A DNA stretch of 64,000 nucleotides from Psychrobacter sp. M13 (GTDB lineage: Bacteria > Pseudomonadota > Gammaproteobacteria > Pseudomonadales > Moraxellaceae), in the NCBI RefSeq assembly GCF_030718935.1, contig NZ_CP132194.1, forward strand, positions 2,294,001 to 2,358,000. The letters are read 5' to 3'. Positions 1-11,822 of this stretch are shown here, piece by piece; position 1 is the stretch's first letter; the number at the start of each line of letters is the position of its first letter. The translations under genes and the position numbers were made by a program. Below the pieces are notes generated by a model. It saw only the letters and a program-made list of their open reading frames with translations, was not told where the DNA came from and did no database searches.

Positions 1-718
1 CTAGATACTTACCCGTACGCACAAAGGCTATGACCATAACCCCTGCTTCAAAATAAACCTCAGGGCCATGGTTAGCCATGCCTTGCATCATAGCGTCTGC
101 ACTACTATCACCATGAGTGAGCCAGATATAAGTCGAATAAGCCCAAATGGTCACGGTACCCATGACCACCAATACGTCCATATTAGCAAGGCCACCTTTG
201 ATAGACGCCCACGCACTACTATAAAACGGTAGTGCTAGACCAAACTGTACAATAGTCGCGAGTACAAACTGTATCCAAACTGGTGGCATCCATGCCATGC
301 CAAAACCCGTTAGCATGCCTGCCATACCGACTAAAAACGGTAGCAGACAGATCCAAAGTCCAATCAAGCGCCAAGGCCACTTAGTTGCTGTATCTTCATC
401 CGTTTGAGCAAATAGACTATCCCCTGCCTGCAAATTAGCGACAAAGCCAGTCTTATCGACCCACTCCTTGATTTGCTCTGGACTGGCCTGATTTGGATCA
501 TAATCAACATTGGCAGTCTCACCTGCAAAGTTGACGCTCACTTCATAGATAGAGGGCTTTTTATTCAACACTTTCTCTATTCGCGAGGCACAGGCTTGAC
601 ATGACATACCATCAATTGCCAGTTGCAGATGCGCGCGCTGCGGCGACAGCTGATCCTGCTGCTCAATACCAGTTTCAACATCATAAGAATGATCGGTTGC
701 ACGATTAGAAGTAGTCAT
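1..718 (-). CDS. copA: Copper-translocating P-type ATPase, 5' part (gene runs off the window)
   Basis: This is the N-terminal 239 codons of a P1B-type ATPase that pumps copper out of the cytoplasm; the rest lies beyond position 1. The start is the ATG at 718. Reading from it, an HMA metal-binding domain carries GMSCQACASRIEKV at about residues 37-50, with the two copper-binding cysteines. About 50 residues later come the first transmembrane helices, then GGLANMDVLVVMGT and YFEAGVMVIAFV..GKYL, which are the conserved blocks of the membrane domain just before the actuator domain. The phosphorylation site and ion-binding CPC motif are outside the window, so metal specificity rests on the HMA domain and the neighbouring CopZ-like gene. 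The 166-bp gap to that gene contains a terminator, so it probably has its own promoter. A related heavy-metal ATPase is the only real alternative. Confidence 0.9.
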   Translation of the reverse strand, partial: MTTSNRATDHSYDVETGIEQQDQLSPQRAHLQLAIDGMSCQACASRIEKVLNKKPSIYEVSVNFAGETANVDYDPNQASPEQIKEWVDKTGFVANLQAGDSLFAQTDEDTATKWPWRLIGLWICLLPFLVGMAGMLTGFGMAWMPPVWIQFVLATIVQFGLALPFYSSAWASIKGGLANMDVLVVMGTVTIWAYSTYIWLTHGDSSADAMMQGMANHGPEVYFEAGVMVIAFVRTGKYL

Positions 719-825
719 AGGTGAAACTCGTTATTTATTATATAAAAGAATATATTAATATATATCTTAGATGGCTGTCATTGACATTAATTCAAGAGAC
801 AAGTATTTACTAAAATTTATCTGCT

Positions 826-854
826 AAAAAACCAGCCATGACAGCTGGTTTTAT
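826..854 (-). terminator. Rho-independent terminator of the copZ-like gene
   Basis: A 9-bp perfect stem (AAAACCAGC paired with GCTGGTTTT) with a 7-nt loop lies just after the copZ-like stop codon. On the minus strand it is followed by a run of T. It separates the chaperone gene from the ATPase gene. Confidence 0.75.
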
Positions 855-884
855 CTTATTGATTTGACAAATCAACAATTTATA

Positions 885-1109
885 TTAAGTATTAGCAACG
901 CTAGCATCAAAGCCTGCCTCATCAATAGCGGCAGCAATTTTTTCAGCGCTGGTTTTACTGTCATCAAAAGTGACGGTCGCTTGATTATTTGCAAGCTCAA
1001 TACTGATATTATCTAATCCATCGATATCAGCTGTCGCGGTATGTACACTGGCAACACAGCCACCACAGGTCATGCCTTCGATATTAATAATTTGTGTTTG
1101 ATTGGCCAT
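885..1109 (-). CDS. copZ: Copper chaperone, CopZ-like HMA domain protein
   Basis: A 74-residue protein made of one heavy-metal-associated (HMA) domain. GMTCGGC at residues 12-18 gives the paired cysteines that hold Cu(I), followed by the usual helix and a TVTFDD strand. Proteins of this family carry copper in the cytoplasm to partners such as CopA, whose gene follows on the same strand. AAGGAG lies 7 nt before the ATG, so the start is firm. A cysteine-less paralogue lies immediately upstream (1236-1487). Confidence 0.9.
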   Translation of the reverse strand: MANQTQIINIEGMTCGGCVASVHTATADIDGLDNISIELANNQATVTFDDSKTSAEKIAAAIDEAGFDASVANT

Positions 1110-1235
1110 TGTGGGCTCCTTATGATCATTGGTTTAGTCAATAGTTAAAAGTCTAAGTTTTCTCGTTTTTTAAGAGGTTCGTTTTATCAGATATTGTCTC
1201 TGTGAATGTATAACGCGCCCTAATGATTATATGCA

Positions 1236-1487
1236 TTAATCATAGCGTGGGTTTTGTGGCGCATCGATAGGAAACGGCTGGGTAACATAATCCACCATGC
1301 TAATCGCGGCGGTAAAAGCGTGAATACTCGTATCGGTATCGTCATAGCGAATTAGCGCGATATTAGTAGCAGCGTCAAGATCAATCGCTTTAACGCCAGT
1401 AATATTTTTGAGAGCGACCATCACGCTATCTAAACCTTCAGCATCATCGATATTTTCGATACTAACTTGAGCCACTTTAATCGCCAT
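1236..1487 (-). CDS. HMA-fold protein without the metal-binding cysteines
   Basis: An 83-residue protein whose pattern follows the CopZ-like neighbour: a first strand (VAQVSIENI), a helix, GVKAIDLDAATNIALIRYDD matching the GLDNISIELANNQATVTFDD of the neighbour, then a last helix (FTAAI). Where the neighbour has MTCGGC this protein has IDDAEG, so there is no cysteine and no copper site of the normal kind. A proline-rich tail (PFPIDAPQNPRYD) is added. AAGGAT before the ATG supports translation. It sits 126 bp upstream of the copZ-like gene on the same strand. It could be a structural or regulatory partner of the copper proteins or a decaying duplicate; the intact frame and ribosome site favour function. 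The similarity was judged by eye. Confidence 0.65.
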   Translation of the reverse strand: MAIKVAQVSIENIDDAEGLDSVMVALKNITGVKAIDLDAATNIALIRYDDTDTSIHAFTAAISMVDYVTQPFPIDAPQNPRYD

Positions 1488-1538
1488 GATCCTATCCTTT
1501 TATGATTACCTGATAAATCTCTAAGTTAGCAAGTATAT

Positions 1539-1570
1539 AAGTTCTTAGCTATTTAAGTTCTTAGCTATTT
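1539..1570. repeat. Two perfect tandem copies of a 16-bp unit
   Basis: AAGTTCTTAGCTATTT occurs twice back to back, directly after the kdsA stop codon. It looks like a simple slipped-strand duplication; I see no hairpin in it. Confidence 0.8.
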
Positions 1571-1573
1571 AAA

Positions 1574-2479
<906 letters not shown>

Positions 2480-2565
2480 TCAGTGTAGCTTATTTAATGC
2501 CTATAGCTATTGTAACGGATAGCATGATTAAAAAAAGGGGGTAGACGTAACTTTACGATAAACCA

Positions 2566-2609
2566 TAACGTAAAAAAGACCGATCCGTAGATCAGTCTTT
2601 TTTACGTTA
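2566..2609 (-). terminator. Rho-independent terminator of pyrG
   Basis: A 20-bp inverted repeat with one mismatch and a 4-nt loop just after the pyrG stop. The arms begin TAACGTAAAAAAGACCGATC and end with the matching T-rich arm, so it could work in both directions. It separates pyrG from kdsA. Confidence 0.85.
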
Positions 2610-2627
2610 CTTAGCTTTACTTAAGCT

Positions 2628-4271
<1,644 letters not shown>

Positions 4272-4430
4272 TCAGTAATTGGTAAAGAAGGATTTTACTA
4301 AAAATACGCCATAAAATATAGAGCAAAACTCAAACTGGGCTAAATAGTTCAGGTTTAGTCACTGATAACGGTAATAAACTTGTCAATAATCTATGCCCAG
4401 CTTAGCTGTAGACTCATTATAAATCAATAA

Positions 4431-4464
4431 GTCAAAAACTCACCTCGAAGGATGAGTTTTTGAC
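4431..4464 (-). terminator. Terminator of the first porin gene
   Basis: GTCAAAAACTCACCT pairs with GGATGAGTTTTTGAC around a short loop, just after the porin stop codon. The stem core is nearly the same as that of the terminator of the neighbouring porin (5656-5683). Confidence 0.8.
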
Positions 4465-4486
4465 TTAACCTTTGATGAGCATAATA

Positions 4487-5530
4487 CTAAAACAAGTATT
4501 CTAACCCGCCACCGATAGCCATGACATCAGCATCAGTACCATTAAGGTCAGCTGAGTTATAGCCTGCGTAACCATGAGCAATGATATTGTCTTTGTAAGC
4601 GTATTTAGCACCTACTACCAGCTGATCTGAATCAAAATCTGTCATACCGCCAATATTTTTAGTAGTGTCATACTGCACGTAAGCAACGGTTGGATGATTG
4701 AAATTATCCAAATTCATCTGCGCACTTACTGCTAATCCCTTTTCTTTATCAAGACCTTGGTAGTCAGCCTGTTGGTATAAAACGCCCAAAGTAACAGGAT
4801 AGCTAGTATAAGCATCAAGATTGACAGTTCCGCTACCACGCAATATATCACCATCAATACTCATGTCTTGATCATAAGCGATACCTACCGTCACGCCTAA
4901 GTCTGCATCAAACAACATTGAGGCGCCAAACCCGCTACTCTTATCATTATCAAAGCTCTCATCAGCACCGTATTGCAGGGCTAGCTCTAATGGCAAGCTC
5001 TCATATTTGGGAGCAATCCAGACAATCGAATTATTAATACGATCACCATCTGTAAGGGTCAAAGCATTGGTGATCGAATCATCTTCATTAACGCCGCTGG
5101 CACCGATATTATCCCAGTAGCCTTCATTGACGCTGACATTATTGACATAGTCAGTAACGGAATAGTTACGGCCAAAACGAAACTCACCATACTTTTTATT
5201 GAGTAGACCTAGATAGGTGTCTCGACTTGTAAAAGCTGGCTCATTACTTTCATTACCATCAACAGCGATGCCGTACTCTAACTGATAGATCACATCAGTA
5301 TTGATCGTTACTGCTTCAGATCCTCTAAAGCCGATACGTGATATTGTTGAGTTGATCTGAACAGAGTCGCTGCTAGAGTCTGTACGACTATTAGCGACAT
5401 TATTATCATAATCTAAATCAATATCGACATAATCAATAGTAACGAAAGCTTTGCCATATATTGTTGGTGCTGCTTGCACAGTAGCTATAGATGATGCTGC
5501 AATGGCTGAGGCCAAAAATAATTTTTTCAT
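4487..5530 (-). CDS. Outer-membrane porin (Gram-negative porin family), copy 1
   Basis: A 347-residue protein starting at the ATG at 5530, preceded by GGGAG; a longer in-frame start at 5581 would put 17 residues before the signal peptide and is rejected. MKKLFLASAIAASSIATVQA is a clear signal peptide with cleavage before APTIYGK. The mature part shows many alternating strands, SRDTYLGL, YGEFRFGRNYSVTDYVNNV and a C-terminal GGGLEYLF ending in Phe, the outer-membrane insertion signal. These are marks of general diffusion porins that form trimeric channels for small solutes. It is a tandem paralogue of the next gene and has its own terminator. Substrate preference cannot be read from the sequence. 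Confidence 0.9.
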   Translation of the reverse strand: MKKLFLASAIAASSIATVQAAPTIYGKAFVTIDYVDIDLDYDNNVANSRTDSSSDSVQINSTISRIGFRGSEAVTINTDVIYQLEYGIAVDGNESNEPAFTSRDTYLGLLNKKYGEFRFGRNYSVTDYVNNVSVNEGYWDNIGASGVNEDDSITNALTLTDGDRINNSIVWIAPKYESLPLELALQYGADESFDNDKSSGFGASMLFDADLGVTVGIAYDQDMSIDGDILRGSGTVNLDAYTSYPVTLGVLYQQADYQGLDKEKGLAVSAQMNLDNFNHPTVAYVQYDTTKNIGGMTDFDSDQLVVGAKYAYKDNIIAHGYAGYNSADLNGTDADVMAIGGGLEYLF

Positions 5531-5655
5531 AGATAGTCTCCCTAATATAGTGTTGGTGTTAAAAGACACTAAAACTAACACTAGCTATTGCTTATAGCAT
5601 AAGCGCATTATAAATTTAGTACTAGATATTGAATTATTATATAAGGCTTATACAA

Positions 5656-5683
5656 AAAAACTCACCTTGAGAGGTGAGTTTTT
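5656..5683 (-). terminator. Terminator of the second porin gene
   Basis: AAAAACTCACCTT pairs with AGGTGAGTTTTT around a 3-nt loop directly after the porin stop, with flanking A/T runs on both sides, so it may act in both directions. Confidence 0.85.
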
Positions 5684-5712
5684 ATGATGAATGTTAAATA
5701 CTAAATTCTAAA

Positions 5713-6780
5713 TTAGAATTTATATTCTAGACCACCACCTGCTGCGAACAAGTCATAATCTTCACCAACAACATTATCAGCTGAGTTTTGACCAACATAG
5801 GCATGAGCAATCATATTGCTTCTGAACTGATACTCACCACCGACAACGATCTGATCTGAATCAGCGCCATCAAAGCCACGTACGTCAGAGGTATTGTTGT
5901 ATTGAACATAAACAGCAGCTGGCTTAGCAAAGTTGTTTAGGCCCATTTTCGCACTAACAACAAAGCCCTTTTCTTTCTCGTCGCCTCTACCACCCATTTT
6001 GTTGCTGTCATCGAAGTCAGCAACTTGATAGAGACCACCTACAGTCACAGGATAAGCGATGTATTTGCTCATATCGACAGTAGCAGTACCACGGATAAGA
6101 TCACCGTCTAAGTTAACGTCGTTATCATAAGCAACACCAAAAGTGATACCAGCACCAGCGTCAAACATCGCTGCTGCCGCAAAACCTGCATCAGTGTCGC
6201 CAGGAAGGTCATCTAATGACTCATTAGCTTTATACATAAGCGCAACATCTAATGGTAGGCCATTGTACTTAGGCGCTTTCCAAACCACTGAGTTATCACG
6301 ACGACCGCTGTCAGTCATGTTGATACCGTTCTCATTTTCTTCAAGCTGGTTAGAACCTAAGTTATCCCAAAAACCACTACCAGAAGTGATAACGTTGTTT
6401 ACATAATCAACAACTGAAGTGTTACGACCGAAGCGGAATTCACCATAGCTATCGTTTTTGAAACCTAGATAAGTATCACGGCTTTTGAAAGCGATATTAG
6501 CATCATCATCAGCACCATTGTTACCATCAATATTGATACCTACTTCATACTGATAGATAACATCAGTATTAGCAGTAATAGCTTCAGCACCTTTAAAGCC
6601 TAAGCGTGAAGAATATGAGTTAATTTGTACTGAATCTTCATCTTTGTTAATAGCACTAATTTCATCATCTACATTAACATAGTCCATACCAACGAATGCT
6701 TTACCATAAATAGTCGGTGCGGCATTAGCTGCAGATACAGATAGAGCAGCAATGGCTGTAGCTAAAAGTAGTTTTTTCAT
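5713..6780 (-). CDS. Outer-membrane porin (Gram-negative porin family), copy 2
   Basis: A 355-residue porin with a signal peptide MKKLLLATAIAALSVSAANA cleaved before APTIYGKAF. It shares the order of blocks with its neighbour: SRLGFKGAEAITANTDVIYQ, SRDTYLGFKN, YGEFRFGRNTSVVDYVNNV, DSDQIVVGGEYQF and a final GGGLEYKF. GTGGAG precedes the ATG. The two genes are a tandem duplication that kept the terminator as well. Both probably form trimeric diffusion channels in the outer membrane. The 380 bp upstream are AT-rich and hold the promoter region, but I cannot place a convincing promoter there. Confidence 0.9.
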   Translation of the reverse strand: MKKLLLATAIAALSVSAANAAPTIYGKAFVGMDYVNVDDEISAINKDEDSVQINSYSSRLGFKGAEAITANTDVIYQYEVGINIDGNNGADDDANIAFKSRDTYLGFKNDSYGEFRFGRNTSVVDYVNNVITSGSGFWDNLGSNQLEENENGINMTDSGRRDNSVVWKAPKYNGLPLDVALMYKANESLDDLPGDTDAGFAAAAMFDAGAGITFGVAYDNDVNLDGDLIRGTATVDMSKYIAYPVTVGGLYQVADFDDSNKMGGRGDEKEKGFVVSAKMGLNNFAKPAAVYVQYNNTSDVRGFDGADSDQIVVGGEYQFRSNMIAHAYVGQNSADNVVGEDYDLFAAGGGLEYKF

Positions 6781-7161
6781 GGGTATATCTCCACTTCACA
6801 ATTTTAGTAATGAGCGCGCTATTATTAGCTGTTACTCACAATGGTATCGTCACAAATCCTCAAAGATATAATGTGTAACTGGCTACCGAGATTAGTCAGA
6901 AACAAGTATGGCAGAGGTTTATTACGGTAAGATGAAAAAACTAACCTTTACATAAACTGAATCAGAAACATTTAAGCTAATGTAATCAATATGTAAAATT
7001 TGGCATTAATCATTCTATTGCGTAACATCCGTTACCAAACTCATACTTCAGCTACAAGCATAACAACTTTGACATAATTTGCAATATATTTTTTGGTATT
7101 TATTATCATAAATAGCTCAGAGTCACTGCTAGTATTACTGTCAACAAAAATCGCCATCCAC

Positions 7162-7196
7162 AAAAACATCTCTACCTTATTAAAAAGATAGAGATG
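7162..7196 (-). terminator. Terminator of malate synthase G gene
   Basis: CATCTCTACCTT pairs with AAGATAGAGATG with one wobble. Read on the minus strand the stem is followed by TTTTTG, as expected for glcB termination. The rest of the 6781-7296 gap is AT-rich with nothing else I can recognise. Confidence 0.7.
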
Positions 7197-7296
7197 CAGT
7201 TTATCTAAACAACTAATTTAGTAATACAAACTAGTTATTAGCATTATCTACAGATTTTTGCCATAAATAGATGACCTAATTCATAGGTTGTCTTAT

Positions 7297-9495
7297 TTAC
7301 AGACTACCTTTGAGCTCACGACGAGCATGGTGTAGCAGTGGCTCGGTATAGCCGCTTGGCTGTGTACGACCTTTGAATACTAAGTCGCAAGCCGCTTTGA
7401 AAGCGATAGAGCTCTCAAAATCTGGTGCCATAGGCTGATATTCAGGATCATCAGCATTTTGACCATCGACAACTTTTGCCATACGCTTCATGACTTCCAT
7501 AACCTGCTCTTCGCTGACAATATTATGATGCAGCCAGTTGGCTATATGCTGACTTGAGATACGCAAAGTGGCGCGATCCTCCATTAAGCCAACATCATTG
7601 ATATCTGGCACTTTTGAACAACCAACGCCTTGATTGACCCAACGCACAACATACCCTAAGATACCTTGTGCATTGTTCTCAACCTCTTGTTGCTTCTCTT
7701 CATCGCTCCAGTTACCGTCTGTCGTCAAGGGAATCGTCAAAATATCATCGACATTGGCGCGACTACGAGACTTGAGCTTGTCTTGGACATCTTTTACGTT
7801 CACTTGATGGTAGTGCATGGCGTGTAGCGTTGCCCCTGTTGGTGAGGGTACCCAAGCAGTACTAGCACCAGCTTGAGGATGCGCAGCTTTAGTATCCATC
7901 ATTTCCTGCATTTCATCTGGTTTTGCCCACATACCTTTACCAATTTGAGCTCGACCTTGTAGACCGACTTCTAAACCAACATCGACGTTCCACTGCTCAT
8001 AAGCGGGTTGCCATGCTTGTGACTTCATATCTCCTTTACGAACAAATGCCCCTGCATTCATGCTCGTGTGCATCTCATCACCAGTACGGTCCAAAAAGCC
8101 TGTATTAATGAAAATGACGCGATCTTTAGCTTGGCGAATGGCTTCTTTTAGGTTGACCGTCATGCGACGTTCTTCATCCATAATGCCAATTTTGATAGTA
8201 TTGCGCTCAAGACCTAATAAGTCCTCTGATGCATTGAACAAATCATTAGCCATTTTGACTTCATCAGGACCATGCATTTTTGGCTTGACGATATACATAG
8301 AGCCTTTACGTGAATTTGATAGCGCACTCTTACCTTTGAGGTCATTGAGGCTCAATAACGGCGTTACTAGAGCATCCATCATGCCTTCAAATATCTCCTC
8401 AGAGCCATTACCCAAGTCGACTAAGATAGCTGGATTCTGCATCAAATGACCGACATTACGGATGAGTAATAGTGAACGACCAGGAAGAATCAACTCACTA
8501 CCATCTGGAGCAGTATAAGTACGATCTGGGTTTTGCTTACGCGTACGAGTCTTGCCACCTTTTTCAAAGGTTTCTTGCAAGTCACCATTCATAAGACCAA
8601 ACCAGTTGCGATAAACTTCAACTTTCTCCTCGGCGTCGACTGCTGCGATAGAGTCTTCGCAATCTTGAATGGCAGTAATGGCTGATTCGAGTAGGACGTC
8701 TTTGATACCAGCAGCATCGTCTTTGCCAATTGGGCTATTACTATCTATTTGAATCTCGGCATGCAAGTTATTATTTTTCAGCAATATGCCAGTTGGCTGA
8801 CTCGCTTCACCAACGTAACCTGCAAATTTACTAGGATCTGCTAATTCAATGTGATTATCACCTTGGATAACCTCAAGCTTACCTTCTACTACTTTAAAGC
8901 CTGTAACGTCGTTGTATGAGCCTGACGCTAACGCGAAGTGCTCGTCTAAAAACTGCTTAGCGTAAGCGACTACTGCTGAACCGCGAGTCGGATTGTAACC
9001 GCCTTTAGCTTCTTGACCGTTTTCACTGCCAATCACATTAGTACCATACAGTGCATCGTACAGACTTCCCCAACGCGCATTGGTTGCATTTAAGGCGTAG
9101 CGAGCGTTGCGGACAGGTACGACTAACTGCGGACCTGCAATATGTGCAATTTCGTCATCGACGTTTTCAGTTGAGACTTGGAAAGCCTCGCCCTCAGGTA
9201 GCAAATAACCAATATCTTGCAAAAACTGCTTGTACGCCTCAAAATCAATTTTGCCGTTTTCAGTAGGGTTGTCCAGATGCCATTGATCAATCTGCTCCTG
9301 CATCTCGTCACGCGTCGCTAATAATGCTTTGTTACGTGGGGTGAACTCCTTGACGATCTTCTCAAAACCTGACCAATAGCTTTCTGAATCCATACCAACT
9401 TTTGGAAGTACCTCGTTTTCGATAAAGTCATACAGTTGTTGATCGATTGCAAGAATACCCTTTTGGATACGATTGTTTTGAGAAGTCTGGCTCAT
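7297..9495 (-). CDS. glcB: Malate synthase G
   Basis: A 732-residue monomeric cytoplasmic enzyme that condenses glyoxylate and acetyl-CoA to malate. It matches the G form by its length and by blocks such as [119 protein letters not shown] and [23 protein letters not shown] lies before the ATG. It stands alone between its own terminator and the divergent miaE gene. In this window it is the obvious sink for glyoxylate made by GlcDEF and by the ureide pathway at 56-62 kb (inference). Confidence 0.97.
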   Translation of the reverse strand: MSQTSQNNRIQKGILAIDQQLYDFIENEVLPKVGMDSESYWSGFEKIVKEFTPRNKALLATRDEMQEQIDQWHLDNPTENGKIDFEAYKQFLQDIGYLLPEGEAFQVSTENVDDEIAHIAGPQLVVPVRNARYALNATNARWGSLYDALYGTNVIGSENGQEAKGGYNPTRGSAVVAYAKQFLDEHFALASGSYNDVTGFKVVEGKLEVIQGDNHIELADPSKFAGYVGEASQPTGILLKNNNLHAEIQIDSNSPIGKDDAAGIKDVLLESAITAIQDCEDSIAAVDAEEKVEVYRNWFGLMNGDLQETFEKGGKTRTRKQNPDRTYTAPDGSELILPGRSLLLIRNVGHLMQNPAILVDLGNGSEEIFEGMMDALVTPLLSLNDLKGKSALSNSRKGSMYIVKPKMHGPDEVKMANDLFNASEDLLGLERNTIKIGIMDEERRMTVNLKEAIRQAKDRVIFINTGFLDRTGDEMHTSMNAGAFVRKGDMKSQAWQPAYEQWNVDVGLEVGLQGRAQIGKGMWAKPDEMQEMMDTKAAHPQAGASTAWVPSPTGATLHAMHYHQVNVKDVQDKLKSRSRANVDDILTIPLTTDGNWSDEEKQQEVENNAQGILGYVVRWVNQGVGCSKVPDINDVGLMEDRATLRISSQHIANWLHHNIVSEEQVMEVMKRMAKVVDGQNADDPEYQPMAPDFESSIAFKAACDLVFKGRTQPSGYTEPLLHHARRELKGSL

Positions 9496-9875
9496 AGTGG
9501 TGTCCTTATCTATACATGAGAAGTATTAATAGTAATTTATAGCGCTAACGGTACAAACTTACCATTATTAAGAGCAATTATTGGTAACAACAATTAAGTA
9601 GTAATGAAACGATTATCAATAGTAAGACAATATTGCACAAAAGCAAAATGCATCCTACTATCAAATAAAGAAATAAACAATAAATAGGTATTCACTAGAT
9701 AAATAGTGAAGTTTTATAAATTTTATAATTGAGAGTGCGTATACCTTTGATTCTATAGTAGCAGATCAATGAGCAAGTGACTTGGGCGTCTAGATAAACT
9801 GTAAGTAATCATTACGGTTTGCTGTTATCTGCACTTCACTTATACTTTGAAAAACTAACAGACCTTAGTCAAGGC

Positions 9876-9884
9876 TGATATAAT
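9876..9884 (+). promoter_or_regulatory. Extended -10 promoter upstream of miaE
   Basis: TGATATAAT is an extended -10 element (TGnTATAAT) 44 nt before the miaE ATG at 9929. No good -35 box sits at the usual distance, which is typical of extended -10 promoters. The remaining glcB-miaE gap (9496-9875) is AT-rich and holds a small hairpin, TTCACTA/TAGTGAA, at about 9691-9711, but no gene. Confidence 0.5.
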
Positions 9885-9928
9885 TAATATAAATCACCTT
9901 TACCTTGTTAATAAAGCTTGGCCAAATT

Positions 9929-10705
9929 ATGACTCAGAACCACGTTACAGCCGCAAAAATGTTAACTGATGATCTGCAATTACAGTCCATTGCTAAGACA
10001 TCCATCGATAAAACGTCTGTCGATAAAATATCTATAAATAAAGCTCCTGATAAATCTTTTGACGATAGCGTTGACATTACTCAACTGCGCACACCGCTAA
10101 AAGTAGATCTGTCTGATATTTATGCGTTTTTGGGGTGCCGTACTAGCCAGTCTTGGGTAGAGCAAGCCCTAGCTAACTTACCACTGATCATTCAAGATCA
10201 TGCAAATTGTGAAAAAAAGGCAGCAGGTACCGCAATGAACCTTATGTTTCGTTACGAGTTTGCCTATGACTTACAGTGCAAGCTTGCGCAATTGGTGCGT
10301 GAAGAGATGCTGCACTATGAGCAAGTGCTAGGGATTATGGCGGATCGCGGGCAGGAGTGGCAGTATTTGAGTGCGGGACGCTATGCCAAAGGTATGCTCA
10401 AACATAAACGCACCTTTGAGCCTGCGGCAATGGTAGATGTATTAATAATAGGGGCATTTATTGAGGCTCGCTCTTGTGAGCGTTTTGCTGCCTTAGCTGA
10501 GGTCATAGATGACGCGCGCTTAGAAAAATATTACCGGTATTTATTAAAGTCTGAGAGTCGTCATTTCAAGGACTATCTGGCACTAGCTCAGTCTTTATCT
10601 GAAGACAATATCGATGAGCGTGTGGCCTTATTTAGAGAAGTAGAAAGTGAGCTGATATCGAGTCCTGATGATGAGTTACGTTTCCATAGTGGCACGCCAG
10701 CTTAA
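9929..10705 (+). CDS. miaE: tRNA 2-methylthio-N6-isopentenyladenosine-37 hydroxylase
   Basis: A 258-residue non-haem di-iron monooxygenase that hydroxylates the isopentenyl group of ms2i6A at tRNA position 37. The ferritin-like core has its iron ligands in REEMLHYEQVL, EARSCERF and ESRHFKDYL. YEFAYDLQCKLAQLVREEM and GRYAKGMLKHKRTFEPAAMV are typical of the family. I chose the ATG at 9929; an in-frame TTG at 9905 has no ribosome site. About 50 residues before the domain form a polar stretch with a repeated S-x-x-K pattern (KTSIDKTSVDKISINKAPDK), not part of the catalytic fold. It converges with the disordered-protein cluster and shares the bidirectional hairpin at 10741. Confidence 0.92.
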   Translation: MTQNHVTAAKMLTDDLQLQSIAKTSIDKTSVDKISINKAPDKSFDDSVDITQLRTPLKVDLSDIYAFLGCRTSQSWVEQALANLPLIIQDHANCEKKAAGTAMNLMFRYEFAYDLQCKLAQLVREEMLHYEQVLGIMADRGQEWQYLSAGRYAKGMLKHKRTFEPAAMVDVLIIGAFIEARSCERFAALAEVIDDARLEKYYRYLLKSESRHFKDYLALAQSLSEDNIDERVALFREVESELISSPDDELRFHSGTPA

Positions 10706-10733
10706 AACGCGTCAACTTTAGTCTTTGACGGCA

Positions 10734-10779
10734 TAAAAAAAGCAATGAGTAAAAACCGATAAAAGCTCCACTCATTGCT
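10734..10779. terminator. Bidirectional terminator between miaE and the small-protein cluster
   Basis: AGCAATGAGT pairs perfectly with ACTCATTGCT across a 19-nt loop. On the minus strand the stem is followed by a run of seven T, ending the small-protein cluster. It can also serve miaE on the plus strand. Confidence 0.75.
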
Positions 10780-10826
10780 TCTTTGTATCAATCACAAACC
10801 AATTGCAATTCGTTACTTACGCTGCG

Positions 10827-11039
10827 TTATTTGTCACGGGTCGCGTCGGTATCATACTGCTTATTATGCTTAGCAATATTATGCGGATCATGATCTTCGG
10901 TAACACGTTCGGCCGCTGCTGGGTTGACTTTCTGTAGGGCATCATCTGGGACAATACCTTTGTTATCATTAGCATCCCTTAACTTATAGCTCTCATCTGT
11001 CGTATTTAACTCTTTATCTTGGTCATCAGGGGTAGTCAT
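10827..11039 (-). CDS. Small polar protein, predicted disordered (cluster member 4)
   Basis: A 70-residue protein I do not recognise. It is almost wholly polar and charged (rich in Asp, Lys, Asn, Thr), with no Cys, Trp or Phe and no hydrophobic core, signal peptide or membrane segment. It should be soluble and unfolded alone. AAGGAT before the ATG makes translation likely. It is the last of four similar minus-strand genes spaced by 59-72 bp and ends at the hairpin at 10734. It closes with TRDK, resembling RTDK at the end of the first member. Composition resembles stress-related hydrophilins, but no family assignment is possible from the sequence alone. Confidence 0.7.
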   Translation of the reverse strand: MTTPDDQDKELNTTDESYKLRDANDNKGIVPDDALQKVNPAAAERVTEDHDPHNIAKHNKQYDTDATRDK

Positions 11040-11105
11040 AGCTTATCCTTACAAAAATTTGTTAGTCATAATCTTAGAGCCGTTGCTACTGATAGCAAGT
11101 ACATA

Positions 11106-11750
11106 TTAATCTTTTTGATCAGGATTCAAAATACGGGTTTGCGCATTATCGACACTGGCGTAGCGATTCATATTATTGATACCTTCGCTTTTAGGTGCTT
11201 CGCTACCGACTGTCTCATCATTAATGCCTTCATCAAACGCTGTACTGCCTTGTTGATCGCGACGATCAGGCTGACGTGCTGGGTTGTCGCCATCATTAAC
11301 ATGCTTGGTATCTAGCACTTCATCTTCAAAAGTATCTGTATAGTTGGTAACAGAGGTTTCAGATTCTAGTTCATCATGATTATAAGCAGGCATAGGCTTC
11401 TTGACCGCCTCGTTATGATTAATGACATCTCGCTGGGCCAGCTCTTCATCTACAACTGTCTTCTCTAATGGATCTTCATGAACAACGCTCTCACCAGCTA
11501 TCTGTCTTTGAGTGCTTCTGTTAGCCATACTAGCATCAATAGGATCATCTAAGTTTTTAAAATCATCAATCAAGCTTGAGCCTATTACTGTCTCTTGCAG
11601 CGTTTGCGTGCCCTTTCTTTCTTCTTCCGCATGAGCAGCAGATTTGTGAGTATGGTCATGATGTTCAGAGGTAGTATCAGTAATAATCTCTGCTATGGTG
11701 TCATGACTACTGATTGGCGTTTTGGTTAATGCAGGATCTTTGGTTTCCAT
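11106..11750 (-). CDS. Acidic polar protein, predicted disordered, with His cluster (cluster member 3)
   Basis: A 214-residue protein I do not recognise. It has no Cys or Trp, no signal peptide and no membrane segment; it is rich in Asp, Glu, Asn, Thr and His. A histidine group, EHHDHTHKSAAH, lies at about residues 29-40 and could bind a divalent metal (inference). The rest has scattered short polar blocks (DDFKNLDDPIDAS, NYTDTFEDEVLDTKHVNDGD) with no globular pattern. AAGGAT precedes the ATG. It is the largest of the four cluster genes, with gaps of 72 and 66 bp to its neighbours, suggesting a single transcript. Function unknown; stress protection or metal buffering are guesses from composition only. 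Confidence 0.7.
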   Translation of the reverse strand: METKDPALTKTPISSHDTIAEIITDTTSEHHDHTHKSAAHAEEERKGTQTLQETVIGSSLIDDFKNLDDPIDASMANRSTQRQIAGESVVHEDPLEKTVVDEELAQRDVINHNEAVKKPMPAYNHDELESETSVTNYTDTFEDEVLDTKHVNDGDNPARQPDRRDQQGSTAFDEGINDETVGSEAPKSEGINNMNRYASVDNAQTRILNPDQKD

Positions 11751-11822
11751 TTTATTATCCTTAATAAGCTACAAATATTTAGTGGACGAGCAGTTAAAAC
11801 AGTTAAGAACATAACGCTCTTT

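Noticed and set aside
8060..8449. 129-codon plus-strand frame inside malate synthase G
   Set aside because: Lies wholly antisense to a strongly conserved enzyme; no motif or ribosome site.
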